A stretch of 16,980 bases of DNA from Pseudomonadota bacterium (GTDB lineage: Bacteria > Pseudomonadota > Alphaproteobacteria > Rhizobiales > Xanthobacteraceae). Each line of letters starts with the position of its first letter. Within the stretch, counting starts at the first letter, position 1. Of the stretch, positions 1-8,398 are shown piece by piece. Below the pieces are notes generated by a model. That model was not told the origin of the DNA, made no database searches, and saw only the letters and a program-made list of their open reading frames with translations. The translations under genes and the position numbers were made by a program. The stretch spans positions 1 to 16,980 of the forward strand of contig JAEWIX010000035.1 in the NCBI GenBank assembly GCA_023386885.1, written 5' to 3'.

Positions 1-2024
1 GCGTCGCGCGCGCGGCGCAGGATAGCAGTCGCTCCCAGACGCCATCTCACGTCGTGGTGCCGGCGATGCCGGGGGCGTTGACGGTCGCCACCGCGCAGCA
101 GGCATTGCGGGAAATCCAGCAGACGCCGGGCGGCGTCGCGCTGGTGACGGCGGACGCCTACAAGACCACGACCGTCGCCAACACCATCAAGGACGTGCTG
201 GATTACGTGCCCGGTGTGTTCGCGCAACCGAAGTGGGGCGACGACACCCGGCTGTCGATCCGCGGCTCCAGCCTGTCGCGCAACTTCCATCTGCGCGGCG
301 TGCAGCTCTACATGGACGGCATCCCGATCAACACCGCCGACGGCTACGGCGACTTTCAGGAGATCGACCCGACCGCCTACAAATATGTCGAGGTGTTCAA
401 GGGCGGCAACGCGCTGCGCTTCGGCGCCAATTCGCTTGGCGGCGCGATCAATTTCGTGACGCCGTCCGGCCGCGATCCGTTCGTCAACGGCGTCAGCATG
501 GATGCCGGTGCGTTCGGCTTCTGGCGGTTGCAGGCCAATACGGGGGGCGTGAACGGCCCGTGGGACGGTTTCGTCACCGCATCGACGCAGGCCAGCGACG
601 GCTTCCGCGATCACTCCTTCGGCCATGCGACGCGCGTGAGCGGCAATGTCGGTTATCAATTTTCGCCGGACTTCGAGACACGGTTTTATCTGAACGCCAA
701 CGAGGTGCGGCAGCGGATTCCCGGCACCGTGAGCAAGGCGTCGGCGTTGACCTCGCCGACCACGGCGGCGGCGGGCAACCTCGCGCTCGACCAGCAGCGC
801 AACATCGACACCGTCCGGCTGGCCAACAAGACGACGATCCGCTTCGACAACACCACGGTGGATTTCGGCGCGTTCGGCGTCGACCGCCACCTGATGCATC
901 CGATCTTCCAGTGGCTCGATTATCGCTATCAGGACTATGGCGGCTTCGCGCGCGTCACCGACGATCGCGTGATCGGCAGCTTCCGCAATCGCCTCGTCGC
1001 GGGCGTCAACGTGCTCAACGGCCGGATCGACAACAAGCAATACGCCAACCTCGGCGGGCAGAAGGGCGCGCTGCTGTCGTCGTCCATCGACAGTTCGAAA
1101 AACACGTCGGTCTATATCGAGGATTCGTTTTATTTCCTGCCGAACGTCGCGGCGGTGGCGGGCACGCAATTCCTCTATGCCACGCGGGACCGGAAGGATC
1201 GTTTTCTCGGCGACGGCGATCAATCGGGATCGACGGCGTTCAATCTCTGGAGCCCGAAGGGCGGCCTGCTGTGGCAGATCGATCCGACCTGGCAGGCCTA
1301 CGCCAACGTCTCGCGCAGCGCCGAGGTGCCGAGCTTCGGCGAGAGCGCGAACGGACCGGGCATTCCGACGATTCCGTTCACCAGCATCCGGCCGCAGCGC
1401 GCCACCACCTACGAGATCGGCACCCGCGGCAAGCGTCCGGACCTGACATGGGAGCTGACGGTATATCGCGCGCAGATCAAGAACGAGCTGCTCTGCCTCT
1501 ACAGTGCGTTCGGCAATTGCAACGTCACCAACGCCGACCGCACGGTGCATCAAGGCATCGAGGCGGGATTGGGCGTCGCGCTGTTCAAGAACATTTTCGT
1601 GCGCGGCGATCAGGCCGACAGGCTGTGGCTGAACATGGCCTACACCTACAACGATTTCCGCTTCGACAACGATGCGGCGTTCGGCAACAACCTGCTGCCC
1701 GGCGCGCCACGCCATTTCGTGCGCGCCGAGGTGCTCTACAAGCATCCGAGCGGATTCTATATCGGCCCGAACGTCGAGTGGGTGCCGCAGGGCTATTTCG
1801 CCGATAGCGCGAATACGTTGAGCACGGATGCGTATGCGATCTACGGCTTGAAGGCCGGGTTCGACGACGGCGGCAAATATTCGGCCTATATCGAAGCCCG
1901 AAATATCGCCAACAAGGCTTACATCGCCTCGTCCTCCATCATCGATCGCGCGACCGCCACATCACCATTGTTTGAGCCGGGGACGGGCAGGGCCATCTAT
2001 GCTGGGTTCAAGGTACGATGGTGA
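1..2024 (+). CDS. pcuB: TonB-dependent outer-membrane receptor, probable copper receptor (5' partial)
   Basis: Outer-membrane beta-barrel receptor, expected to take up a metal or metal complex using TonB energy. The frame is open to the first base of the window with no stop, so the gene starts upstream and the signal peptide is not visible. The GTG at 54 is not a convincing start. The visible part has a plug domain (motifs LSIRGSSLSRNFHLRGVQLY, MDGIPINTADGYGDFQEIDP and GGAINFVTPSG) followed by a barrel of about 500 residues that ends in Phe-Lys-Val-Arg-Trp, the aromatic C-terminus typical of outer-membrane barrels. A cysteine pair lies in LLCLYSAFGNCNV. It is followed 58 nt later by a PCuAC gene and then YcnI and CopCD genes, the order described for pcuABCDE in Bradyrhizobium japonicum, so copper is the likely substrate. 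The family call is firm; the substrate is inferred from context, and iron or another siderophore-like ligand is not excluded by sequence alone. Confidence 0.88.
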   Translation, partial: VARAAQDSSRSQTPSHVVVPAMPGALTVATAQQALREIQQTPGGVALVTADAYKTTTVANTIKDVLDYVPGVFAQPKWGDDTRLSIRGSSLSRNFHLRGVQLYMDGIPINTADGYGDFQEIDPTAYKYVEVFKGGNALRFGANSLGGAINFVTPSGRDPFVNGVSMDAGAFGFWRLQANTGGVNGPWDGFVTASTQASDGFRDHSFGHATRVSGNVGYQFSPDFETRFYLNANEVRQRIPGTVSKASALTSPTTAAAGNLALDQQRNIDTVRLANKTTIRFDNTTVDFGAFGVDRHLMHPIFQWLDYRYQDYGGFARVTDDRVIGSFRNRLVAGVNVLNGRIDNKQYANLGGQKGALLSSSIDSSKNTSVYIEDSFYFLPNVAAVAGTQFLYATRDRKDRFLGDGDQSGSTAFNLWSPKGGLLWQIDPTWQAYANVSRSAEVPSFGESANGPGIPTIPFTSIRPQRATTYEIGTRGKRPDLTWELTVYRAQIKNELLCLYSAFGNCNVTNADRTVHQGIEAGLGVALFKNIFVRGDQADRLWLNMAYTYNDFRFDNDAAFGNNLLPGAPRHFVRAEVLYKHPSGFYIGPNVEWVPQGYFADSANTLSTDAYAIYGLKAGFDDGGKYSAYIEARNIANKAYIASSSIIDRATATSPLFEPGTGRAIYAGFKVRW

Positions 2025-2082
2025 AAGCGATATGATATTCCATCCGAGCCAATCATTCCGACCGACTTCGAGGAGAGTAGTT

Positions 2083-2646
2083 ATGCATCACATTCTGACC
2101 AAGCGTGGCCTGCTGGGCGGCGCACTTGCTCTGACCATCGCGCTTGGCGCAGGCGCGGCCGCGCAGGCGCAGGATCAGAGCCAGCCGGTCAAGGCCGGTG
2201 ATCTGGTGATTTCGAATGCCTGGACGCGCGCAACGCCGGGCGGCGCCAAGGTCGGCGGCGGCTACCTCACCATCGAGAACAAAGGCACGACGGCGGATAA
2301 GCTCGTCGGCGGCACGACCGCCGTGGCCGGCAAGCTCGAAGTCCACCAGATGAGCATGAGCGACGGCGTGATGAAGATGCATCCGGTCGAGGGCGGCCTC
2401 GCCATCGAGCCGGGCAAGACGGTGAAGCTGGCGCCGGGCGGCTATCATCTGATGATGGTCGATCTCAAGCAGCCGTTCAAACAGGGCGAAACGGTGCCGG
2501 TGACATTGCAGTTCGAGAAGGCCGGCAAGGTCGCTGTCTCGCTCAGCGTACAGGGCATCGGCGCCGCCGTGCCGGGCGCAGGCGGCGGAGCGATGATGAT
2601 GATGAAAAAGGACCCCGATCATTCCCAGCATGGCGCGGGAAAATGA
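2083..2646 (+). CDS. pcuC: Periplasmic copper chaperone PCuAC (PcuC)
   Basis: Periplasmic Cu(I) chaperone that delivers copper toward cytochrome oxidase assembly; in B. japonicum PcuC serves this role under copper limitation. 187 aa from the ATG preceded by AGGAGAG; a longer upstream frame exists but has no such site. Residues 1-29 form a signal peptide (twin-basic start, hydrophobic Leu/Ala core, AQA cleavage site). The PCuAC copper motif is seen as His88-X10-Met99-X22-His122-X-Met124, with further Met at 90 and 92. After the cupredoxin-like domain there is a Gly/Ala linker and a tail with four consecutive Met (171-174) and a DHSQH segment, likely a second metal-binding extension. The stop codon overlaps the next start (ATGA), indicating translational coupling with pcuD. 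Family assignment is firm; tail function is inferred. Confidence 0.95.
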   Translation: MHHILTKRGLLGGALALTIALGAGAAAQAQDQSQPVKAGDLVISNAWTRATPGGAKVGGGYLTIENKGTTADKLVGGTTAVAGKLEVHQMSMSDGVMKMHPVEGGLAIEPGKTVKLAPGGYHLMMVDLKQPFKQGETVPVTLQFEKAGKVAVSLSVQGIGAAVPGAGGGAMMMMKKDPDHSQHGAGK

Positions 2647-3182
2647 CGCGGAGATCGCAATCGAGCGTTCTCGCGATAGCGGGAGCCGTGTTGGCTGTGT
2701 CGGAGCTGACAACTCCGGCTGCGGCGCATGTCACCGTGCAACCGGCTGACGCGGCGGCAGACAGCTACGCGCAGCTCACCTTTACCGTGCCGCACGGCTG
2801 CGACGGCAGCGCCACCAAGGCGCTGCGCGTCAAGTTGCCGGACGGCATCCTCTCGGCGAAGCCACAGATGAAGCCGGGCTGGCAGGTCCAGATCAAGACG
2901 CGCAAGCTCGATGTCGCGGTGGCGGGGCCGCACGGCAAGTCCGTCAGCGAAGTCGTCGACGAGGTGGATTGGCGCGGCGGCCCGCTGCCAGACAATCTCT
3001 ACGATACGTTCGGGCTGGTGGTGCGGCTGCCCGACAATGTCGGACAGACGCTTTATTTCCCGGCGGTGCAGGAATGCGAGAAGGGCGTCGCGCGCTGGAT
3101 CGAGATTCCGACATCCAGCCACAGCGCGGACAAGCTGCACGCGCCGGCGCCGGCGGTTCGGCTCAAAGCCAAGAGCCTTTGA
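2643..3182 (+). CDS. pcuD: YcnI-family (DUF1775) periplasmic copper-binding protein (PcuD)
   Basis: Secreted 179-aa protein of the YcnI/DUF1775 family. The signal peptide ends ...TPAAA just before His29, so His would become the first residue of the mature protein. YcnI of Bacillus binds Cu(II) through such an N-terminal histidine together with a tryptophan. Conserved features visible are HVTVQP at the mature N-terminus, Cys53 (HGCDGSATKALRVKLPDG), GW at 79-80, and QECEKG...RW (Cys145, Trp152); Cys53-Cys145 could form a disulfide. The start ATG overlaps the pcuC stop by 4 nt, and the next gene begins 10 nt downstream, so it is an internal operon member. Its exact role (copper storage, chaperone or handover to CopCD) is not settled by sequence. 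Confidence 0.92.
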   Translation: MTRRSQSSVLAIAGAVLAVSELTTPAAAHVTVQPADAAADSYAQLTFTVPHGCDGSATKALRVKLPDGILSAKPQMKPGWQVQIKTRKLDVAVAGPHGKSVSEVVDEVDWRGGPLPDNLYDTFGLVVRLPDNVGQTLYFPAVQECEKGVARWIEIPTSSHSADKLHAPAPAVRLKAKSL

Positions 3183-3192
3183 GGCGCCAGCT

Positions 3193-4770
3193 GTGAGATC
3201 GCTGGTGCGGGCGTTACTTCTGGTGCTGCTGACGGCCTTGATCCCGTCAGCGGCCTTCGCCCATGCCAGCCTGATCGGCAGCGATCCCGCCGACGGCGCG
3301 CGCGTGATGCGCGCGCCTGCTACCGTGACGCTGACCTTTAACGAACCGGTCGCGCCGCTGACCATCCGCATGATCGACGCAAGCGGCGCGGCAACGGCGA
3401 TCACCGATATCCGCCGCGACGGCGCGCGGCTCGTTCTCACGCCGCCATCGATATCGGGAGACGGCGCGCGCGTCGTCAGTTGGCGCGTCATGTCGACCGA
3501 TGGACATCCGGTCGGCGGATCGCTGACGTTCTGGATCGGTCAGCGCGGCGATGCCGCACCGCAGACGGTGCGTTCGGAGGATAAGGTTTTGCGCGGCGCG
3601 ATCTGGCTCGCGCGGATCATCGTTTATCTTGGGTTGTTCGTCGGCGCCGGCGGCGCATTCTTTACCGCATGGATCGGACCATCGGACGCCGTCGCGATGC
3701 GAAGAACCGGCGTTGTCGTCAGCATCGCGGCGCTGATCGCGCTCGCGCTTTCAGTGGGCCTGCAAGGGCTGGATGCACTGGGGCTGCCGTTGCCGTCATT
3801 GATAAGCAACGGTGATGCGTGGACAGTCGGTGTGCGCGGTTCGTTCGGCCACGCGGCGGGCATTGCTGCGGCGGCGCTGCTGCTCGCGATGTTGTCGTCT
3901 CGCTTTTCACCGCCGCTCCGACGTGCGATGGCGCTGCTCGCGCTAGTCGGCACGGGCCTCGCGCTGGCCGCTACCGGCCATGCCGCCAGCGCGCAGCCGC
4001 GATACCTGACGATGCCGGCGGTTTTCCTGCACGGCGTCAGCCTCGCGTTCTGGATCGGCGCGCTGCTGCCGCTGGCGCTCGCGATGCGAGGGCCGCGTGA
4101 AATAGCGGTCGGAATGCTGACGCGTTTCTCGCGCGCGATTCCGTTCGCCGTAGCCGTGCTGTTGGCCAGCGGGCTACTGCTTGCGACTATCCAGCTCGAA
4201 CGGCTCGATGCGTTGTGGACCACCGACTATGGCCGCGTGCTGGCGATTAAGCTCGCTCTGGTCGCCGCGCTGTTGCTTCTGGCGTTGTGGAACAGGCTGT
4301 GGTTGACGCCGCGCATCGGCAACGGCGGCCACGCCCGGCGGTTGATGCGCAGGTCGATCGTGGCCGAACTGGTACTCGTTGTTGCCATTCTCGGCGTGGC
4401 CGGGCTGTGGCGGTTCACGCCGCCGCCGCGCGCGCTCGTGGTGGCGAACGACGACTTCTTCACGCATGTCCATGCGGAGCGGGCGATGGCCGACGTCACG
4501 CTGTCGCCGGGTCATGCCGGGCCGATCACCATCACGATCCAGCTTCGCACGCCGGACGAGCGCCTGCTGAACGCCAAGGGCGTCTCGGTGATGCTCTCCA
4601 ATCCGGAAGCCGGTATCGAGCCCGCGACCGCCGAGGCGAAACCGGCCGGCGAGGGACAATGGCGCGTGGCGATGGCCGCGCCGGTGCCCGGACGATGGAC
4701 GTTGCGGCTGGATATCCTGATTTCCGATTTCGATAGCCTCAGCGTCGAGGCGCCGGTGCTGATCAAATAA
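3193..4770 (+). CDS. pcuE: CopC-CopD fusion copper protein (PcuE)
   Basis: 525-aa inner-membrane protein joining a periplasmic CopC domain to a CopD permease-like domain; likely passes copper across or into the inner membrane. A GTG start is chosen because GAGG lies just upstream, the signal peptide begins here, and it leaves a 10-nt gap after pcuD. Order of parts: signal peptide 1-23 (cleavage AFA/HA); CopC domain about 24-120 with the N-terminal His24 and the DGH motif (Asp103, His105) that form the CopC Cu(II) site; about eight hydrophobic segments between 135 and 405 with CopD-type histidines in TGHAAS (His263) and FLHGVSLAFWIGALLP (His280); and a soluble C-terminal beta domain from about 415 resembling FixH/YtkA-like modules. 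It is last in the operon, with a terminator directly after it. The fusion is a known arrangement. Transport direction is inferred from the operon's uptake role. Confidence 0.93.
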   Translation: MRSLVRALLLVLLTALIPSAAFAHASLIGSDPADGARVMRAPATVTLTFNEPVAPLTIRMIDASGAATAITDIRRDGARLVLTPPSISGDGARVVSWRVMSTDGHPVGGSLTFWIGQRGDAAPQTVRSEDKVLRGAIWLARIIVYLGLFVGAGGAFFTAWIGPSDAVAMRRTGVVVSIAALIALALSVGLQGLDALGLPLPSLISNGDAWTVGVRGSFGHAAGIAAAALLLAMLSSRFSPPLRRAMALLALVGTGLALAATGHAASAQPRYLTMPAVFLHGVSLAFWIGALLPLALAMRGPREIAVGMLTRFSRAIPFAVAVLLASGLLLATIQLERLDALWTTDYGRVLAIKLALVAALLLLALWNRLWLTPRIGNGGHARRLMRRSIVAELVLVVAILGVAGLWRFTPPPRALVVANDDFFTHVHAERAMADVTLSPGHAGPITITIQLRTPDERLLNAKGVSVMLSNPEAGIEPATAEAKPAGEGQWRVAMAAPVPGRWTLRLDILISDFDSLSVEAPVLIK

Positions 4771-4780
4771 TCGTTTTCGC

Positions 4781-4808
4781 AAAAGGCCCTGATTTCAGCG
4801 GTCTTTTT
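4781..4808 (+). terminator. Rho-independent terminator after pcuE
   Basis: AAAAGGCC (4781-4788) pairs with GGTCTTTT (4800-4807), and CTG/CAG inside continues the stem with one bulged C and an ATTT loop. A T5 run (4804-4808) closes it. It lies 11 nt after the pcuE stop codon and separates the copper operon from proS. Confidence 0.8.
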
Positions 4809-4940
4809 CGCTCCCAGTTGCGGAAGTGGCCGGAATTCCGCCGTTTTCGCAGGGCTCCGCTGGTCATGCCCTTGTGTTTTGCCGGCCGATCCGCTTTCAC
4901 TGCGCCGGTCCCCGTTTCCAACTGATTCCCGAGCGTGCCC

Positions 4941-6260
4941 ATGCGACTGTCGCGGTTCTTTTTGCCGATCCTGAAGGAAAATCCGAAGGAGGCCGAAATC
5001 GTCTCGCACCGCTTGATGTTGCGGGCGGGAATGTTGCGGCAGGAAGCCGCCGGCATCTATGCCTGGCTGCCGCTCGGCTTCCGGGTGCTGAAGAAGATCG
5101 AGCAGATCGTGCGCGAGGAGCAGGACCGCGCCGGTGCCATCGAACTGTTGATGCCGACCCTGCAACTCGCCGATCTGTGGCGCGAGAGCGGGCGCTACGA
5201 CGCCTACGGCCCCGAGATGTTGCGCATCGCCGACCGCCACAAGCGCGAACTGCTGTACGGGCCGACCAACGAGGAAATGATCACCGAGATCTTCCGCAGC
5301 TACGTCAAGTCCTACAAGAACCTGCCGCTCAATCTCTATCACATTCAATGGAAGTTCCGCGATGAGCAGCGCCCGCGTTTCGGCGTGATGCGCGGCCGCG
5401 AATTCCTGATGAAGGATGCCTATTCGTTCGACATCGACGAAGCCGGCGCGCGCAAGTCGTATAACAAGATGTTCGTCGCTTATTTGCGCACCTTCGCGCG
5501 GATGGGTTTGCAGGCGATCCCGATGCGCGCCGAGACCGGGCCGATCGGCGGCGACCTCAGCCACGAATTCATCGTGCTGGCGGAGACCGGCGAGTCCGGC
5601 GTGTTCTGCGACCGCGACGTGTTGAGCCTGCCGGTGCCCGGCGCCGATACCGACTACGACGGCGATCTGACGCCGATCATCAAGCAGTGGACCTCGCTCT
5701 ACGCCGCGACCGAGGACGTGCATGACGCCGCGCGGTTCGAACAGGAAGTGCCGGAAGCGCGCCGCGTCAACACGCGCGGCATCGAGGTCGGGCAGATCTT
5801 CTACTTCGGCACCAAGTATTCGGATTCGATGAAGGCGCTGGTCGCCGGACCTGACGGCGCGGAAACGCCGATCCATGGCGGCTCCTATGGCGTTGGCGTG
5901 TCGCGGCTGGTCGGCGCGATCATCGAGGCGTGTCATGACGACGCCGGCATCAAGTGGCCGGAAGCGGTGGCGCCGTTCCGCGTCGCGCTGCTCAACCTCA
6001 AGCAGGGCGCCAGCGAAACCGATGCGGCGTGCGAGCAGCTTTATCGCGATCTCACCGCCAAGGGTGTCGATGTGTTGTACGACGACACCGATCAGCGCCC
6101 CGGTGGCAAGTTCGCCACTGCCGATCTGATCGGCATTCCGTGGCAGGTCATGGTCGGCCCGCGCAGCCTCGCGGACGGCAAGGTCGAACTCAAGCAGCGC
6201 AGCAGCGGCGAACGCGAACTTCTCAGCCTCGTGGATGCCGTGGCGCGCCTGACATCGTGA
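4941..6260 (+). CDS. proS: Prolyl-tRNA synthetase, short alphaproteobacterial type
   Basis: Cytoplasmic class II aminoacyl-tRNA synthetase charging tRNA(Pro). 439 aa from ATG at 4941 (MRLSRFFLPILKE); a GTG two codons upstream is an alternative and no clear Shine-Dalgarno marks either. Seen: the TNEE substrate loop (109-112), motif 2 around KFRDEQRPRFGVMRGREF (138-155), motif 3 GGSYGVGVSR (313-322) and a C-terminal anticodon-binding domain from about 344. The segment between about 220 and 275 is far shorter than the roughly 180-residue INS editing domain of E. coli-type ProRS, so cis-editing of Ala-tRNA(Pro) is probably missing; in such bacteria a free-standing ProX-type deacylase does the job. 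It stands between the pcu terminator and lolC and may be cotranscribed with lolCD, 78 nt downstream. Confidence 0.97.
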   Translation: MRLSRFFLPILKENPKEAEIVSHRLMLRAGMLRQEAAGIYAWLPLGFRVLKKIEQIVREEQDRAGAIELLMPTLQLADLWRESGRYDAYGPEMLRIADRHKRELLYGPTNEEMITEIFRSYVKSYKNLPLNLYHIQWKFRDEQRPRFGVMRGREFLMKDAYSFDIDEAGARKSYNKMFVAYLRTFARMGLQAIPMRAETGPIGGDLSHEFIVLAETGESGVFCDRDVLSLPVPGADTDYDGDLTPIIKQWTSLYAATEDVHDAARFEQEVPEARRVNTRGIEVGQIFYFGTKYSDSMKALVAGPDGAETPIHGGSYGVGVSRLVGAIIEACHDDAGIKWPEAVAPFRVALLNLKQGASETDAACEQLYRDLTAKGVDVLYDDTDQRPGGKFATADLIGIPWQVMVGPRSLADGKVELKQRSSGERELLSLVDAVARLTS

Positions 6261-6338
6261 TGGCTTATCCACCGGGCACTGTCGGATATCGGGCACTGGC
6301 GCGGCCAGAAACTGCCCGAATCGTGTGACATTCGAGCG

Positions 6339-7619
6339 ATGGATGATGCCATGAGCGAGCCAGTTCGAACCCGACCATTCGCCCCCTTCGAGTGGATGCT
6401 GTCGTCGCGCTATCTGCGGGCTCGCCGCAAGGAAGGCTTCATCTCGGTTATCGCCGGCTTCTCGTTTCTCGGCATCATGCTCGGCGTCGCCACGCTGATC
6501 ATCGTCATGGCGGTGATGAACGGCTTTCGCTCCGAACTGCTCGGCAAGATTCTCGGCCTCAACGGCCACCTGTTGATTCAGCCGCTGGAAAGCCCGTTGA
6601 CCGACTGGAAGGATGTCGCGGATCGCATCAACAAGGTGTCTGGCATTCGCCTGGCCGCGCCTGTGGTGGACGGGCAGGCCCTGGCGTCGTCGCCGTTCAA
6701 CGCGTCGGGTGTGCTGGTGCGCGGCATCCGCGCCGCCGACCTCGACAACATCACGTCGATCGCCAAGAACATCAAACAGGGCACGCTGGAAGGCTTCGAC
6801 GAGGGCAAGGGCGTCGCCATCGGTCGCCGTCTCGCCGATCAGCTCTCGATTCATGCCGGCGATAACATCACGCTGGTCGCACCACGCGGTGCGGTGACAC
6901 CGATCGGGACGATGCCGCGCATCAAGCCCTACAAGGTCGCGGCGGTGTTCGAGATCGGCATGTCGGAATACGACTCGACGATGGTGTTCATGCCGCTCGC
7001 CGAAGCGCAGGCTTACTTCACCCGCGCCAATGACGTCACCGCCATCGAGATCTACACCGTCAATCCCGACCGCATCGAGCAGTACCGCAAGGCGGTGACG
7101 GAGGCGGCGGGGCGGCCGATCTATCTGGTGGACTGGCGGCAGCGCAATTCGACCTTCTTCAATGCCTTGCAGGTCGAGCGCAACGTCATGTTCCTGATCC
7201 TGACTTTGATCGTGCTGGTGGCGGCGCTCAACATCATCTCCGGCCTGATCATGCTGGTGAAGGACAAGGGCAGCGACATCGCCATCCTGCGCACCATGGG
7301 CGCCTCGCAAGGCGCGATCATGCGGGTGTTCCTGATCACGGGTGCGGCGATCGGCGTGGTCGGCACGTTGACCGGCCTCGTCGTCGGACTGGTGGTGTGC
7401 CTCAACATTGAGTCGATCCGGCAATTCCTGTCATGGCTGACCAACACCGAACTGTTCTCGCCGGAATTGTATTTTCTGTCCAAGCTGCCGGCGGAAATCG
7501 ACGTCGGTGAAACCGTCGCGGTGGTGGTGATGGCGCTGACGCTGTCGTTTCTGGCGACGCTCTATCCCTCCTGGCGGGCGGCGCGCCTCGATCCCGTCGA
7601 AGCCTTGCGGTACGAATGA
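6339..7619 (+). CDS. lolC: LolC/LolE-family lipoprotein-releasing ABC transporter permease
   Basis: Inner-membrane permease which, with LolD, extracts outer-membrane lipoproteins and hands them to LolA. 426 aa. Topology seen: TM1 about 34-60 (GFISVIAGFSFLGIMLGVAT), a large periplasmic MacB-like domain, TM2 about 282-306, TM3 about 328-358 and TM4 about 393-413, ending PSWRAARLDPVEALRYE, the family's conserved C-terminus. Only one permease gene is present here, so the transporter is likely a LolC2D2-type homodimer, as usual in alphaproteobacteria; some databases call it lolE. The start is uncertain: ATG 6339 and ATG 6351 are in the same frame and neither has a good ribosome binding site. The stop overlaps the lolD start by 4 nt. 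Confidence 0.95.
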   Translation: MDDAMSEPVRTRPFAPFEWMLSSRYLRARRKEGFISVIAGFSFLGIMLGVATLIIVMAVMNGFRSELLGKILGLNGHLLIQPLESPLTDWKDVADRINKVSGIRLAAPVVDGQALASSPFNASGVLVRGIRAADLDNITSIAKNIKQGTLEGFDEGKGVAIGRRLADQLSIHAGDNITLVAPRGAVTPIGTMPRIKPYKVAAVFEIGMSEYDSTMVFMPLAEAQAYFTRANDVTAIEIYTVNPDRIEQYRKAVTEAAGRPIYLVDWRQRNSTFFNALQVERNVMFLILTLIVLVAALNIISGLIMLVKDKGSDIAILRTMGASQGAIMRVFLITGAAIGVVGTLTGLVVGLVVCLNIESIRQFLSWLTNTELFSPELYFLSKLPAEIDVGETVAVVVMALTLSFLATLYPSWRAARLDPVEALRYE

Positions 7620-8326
7620 TGGCGGCCATGGACGAAAACGAAAAGGAAGTTCCGGCCGTCTATTTGCAGGACATCCGGCGGCAGTATCAGCAGGGCGAGA
7701 CCACGCTGACGATTCTCGACGGCGCCAATCTGGCGCTATGGGCCGGGCAGTCGGTGGCGCTGGTGGCGCCGTCCGGCTCCGGCAAATCGACGCTGCTGCA
7801 CATCGCCGGGCTGCTGGAGCATCCGGACGACGGTGAGGTGTACGTGTCCGGGCTTGCGACCTCGGGTCTGTCGGATGCCGAACGCACGCAGATCCGCCGC
7901 ACCGATGTCGGCTTCGTCTATCAGTCGCACCGGCTGCTGCCGGAATTCACCGCACTTGAAAACGTGATGATGCCACAACTGATCCGCGGCCTGAAGCGCA
8001 GCGAGGCGACAAACCGGTCGCGCGAACTGCTGGCCTATCTGGGGCTGGGTGAGCGTGTCGTGCACCGACCGTCGGAATTATCCGGCGGCGAGCAGCAGCG
8101 CGTTGCCATCGCGCGCGCAGTCGCTAATGCACCGCGGGTACTGTTTGCCGACGAGCCGACCGGCAACCTCGATCCGCACACCGCGGATCACGTCTTTCAG
8201 GCATTGATGCAGCTGGTGCGGGCCACCCAGGTCGCGATGCTGATCGCGACCCACAATATGGACTTGGCCGACCGCATGGACCGCCGTGTCTCGCTGGAGA
8301 ACGGCAAGATCGTCGAACTCCGCTAG
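7616..8326 (+). CDS. lolD: Lipoprotein-releasing ABC transporter ATP-binding protein LolD
   Basis: Cytoplasmic ATPase that powers the Lol permease. 236 aa. All ABC motifs are intact: Walker A APSGSGKST (51-59), Q-loop Gln103 in VYQSHRLLPEF, signature LSGGEQQR (155-162), Walker B VLFADEPTGNLD (175-186) with Glu180, and H-loop His213 in ATHNMDLA. The VYQ.H.LLPEFTALENV stretch is typical of LolD rather than other MacB-type ATPases. ATGATGG overlaps the lolC stop (translational coupling); a later in-frame ATG at 7628 is possible. The next gene downstream is convergent. Confidence 0.97.
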   Translation: MMAAMDENEKEVPAVYLQDIRRQYQQGETTLTILDGANLALWAGQSVALVAPSGSGKSTLLHIAGLLEHPDDGEVYVSGLATSGLSDAERTQIRRTDVGFVYQSHRLLPEFTALENVMMPQLIRGLKRSEATNRSRELLAYLGLGERVVHRPSELSGGEQQRVAIARAVANAPRVLFADEPTGNLDPHTADHVFQALMQLVRATQVAMLIATHNMDLADRMDRRVSLENGKIVELR

Positions 8327-8362
8327 AGCGGGATGTGCCGATCTTCTGCCGGCATCCTGCTC
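8326..8362. other. Hairpin at the lolD 3' end, between convergent genes
   Basis: GAGCGGGATG (8326-8335) pairs with CATCCTGCTC (8353-8362), ten pairs with one G-T wobble, and an inner CCG/CGG helix is possible. It starts on the last base of the lolD stop codon. No T-run follows on either strand, so it is more likely a 3'-end stabiliser or a weak terminator than a classic rho-independent one. Confidence 0.5.
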
Positions 8363-8398
8363 GAAACGGCGATCCAGCGGAGCGCGATCACGCCCGTC

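Noticed and set aside
233..1807. 524-codon open frame within the receptor gene
   Set aside because: It is an out-of-frame Arg-rich shadow of the TonB-dependent receptor with no ribosome binding site.
6273..6298. Direct repeat CGGGCACTG between proS and lolC
   Set aside because: Only two short copies in a 78-nt spacer, with no link to a promoter or known operator; it may be chance.
4512..7424. 970-codon open frame on the reverse strand
   Set aside because: It is antisense to pcuE, proS and lolC, which all have clear family motifs. Its translation is rich in Arg, His and Asp without any fold, typical of a high-G+C shadow.
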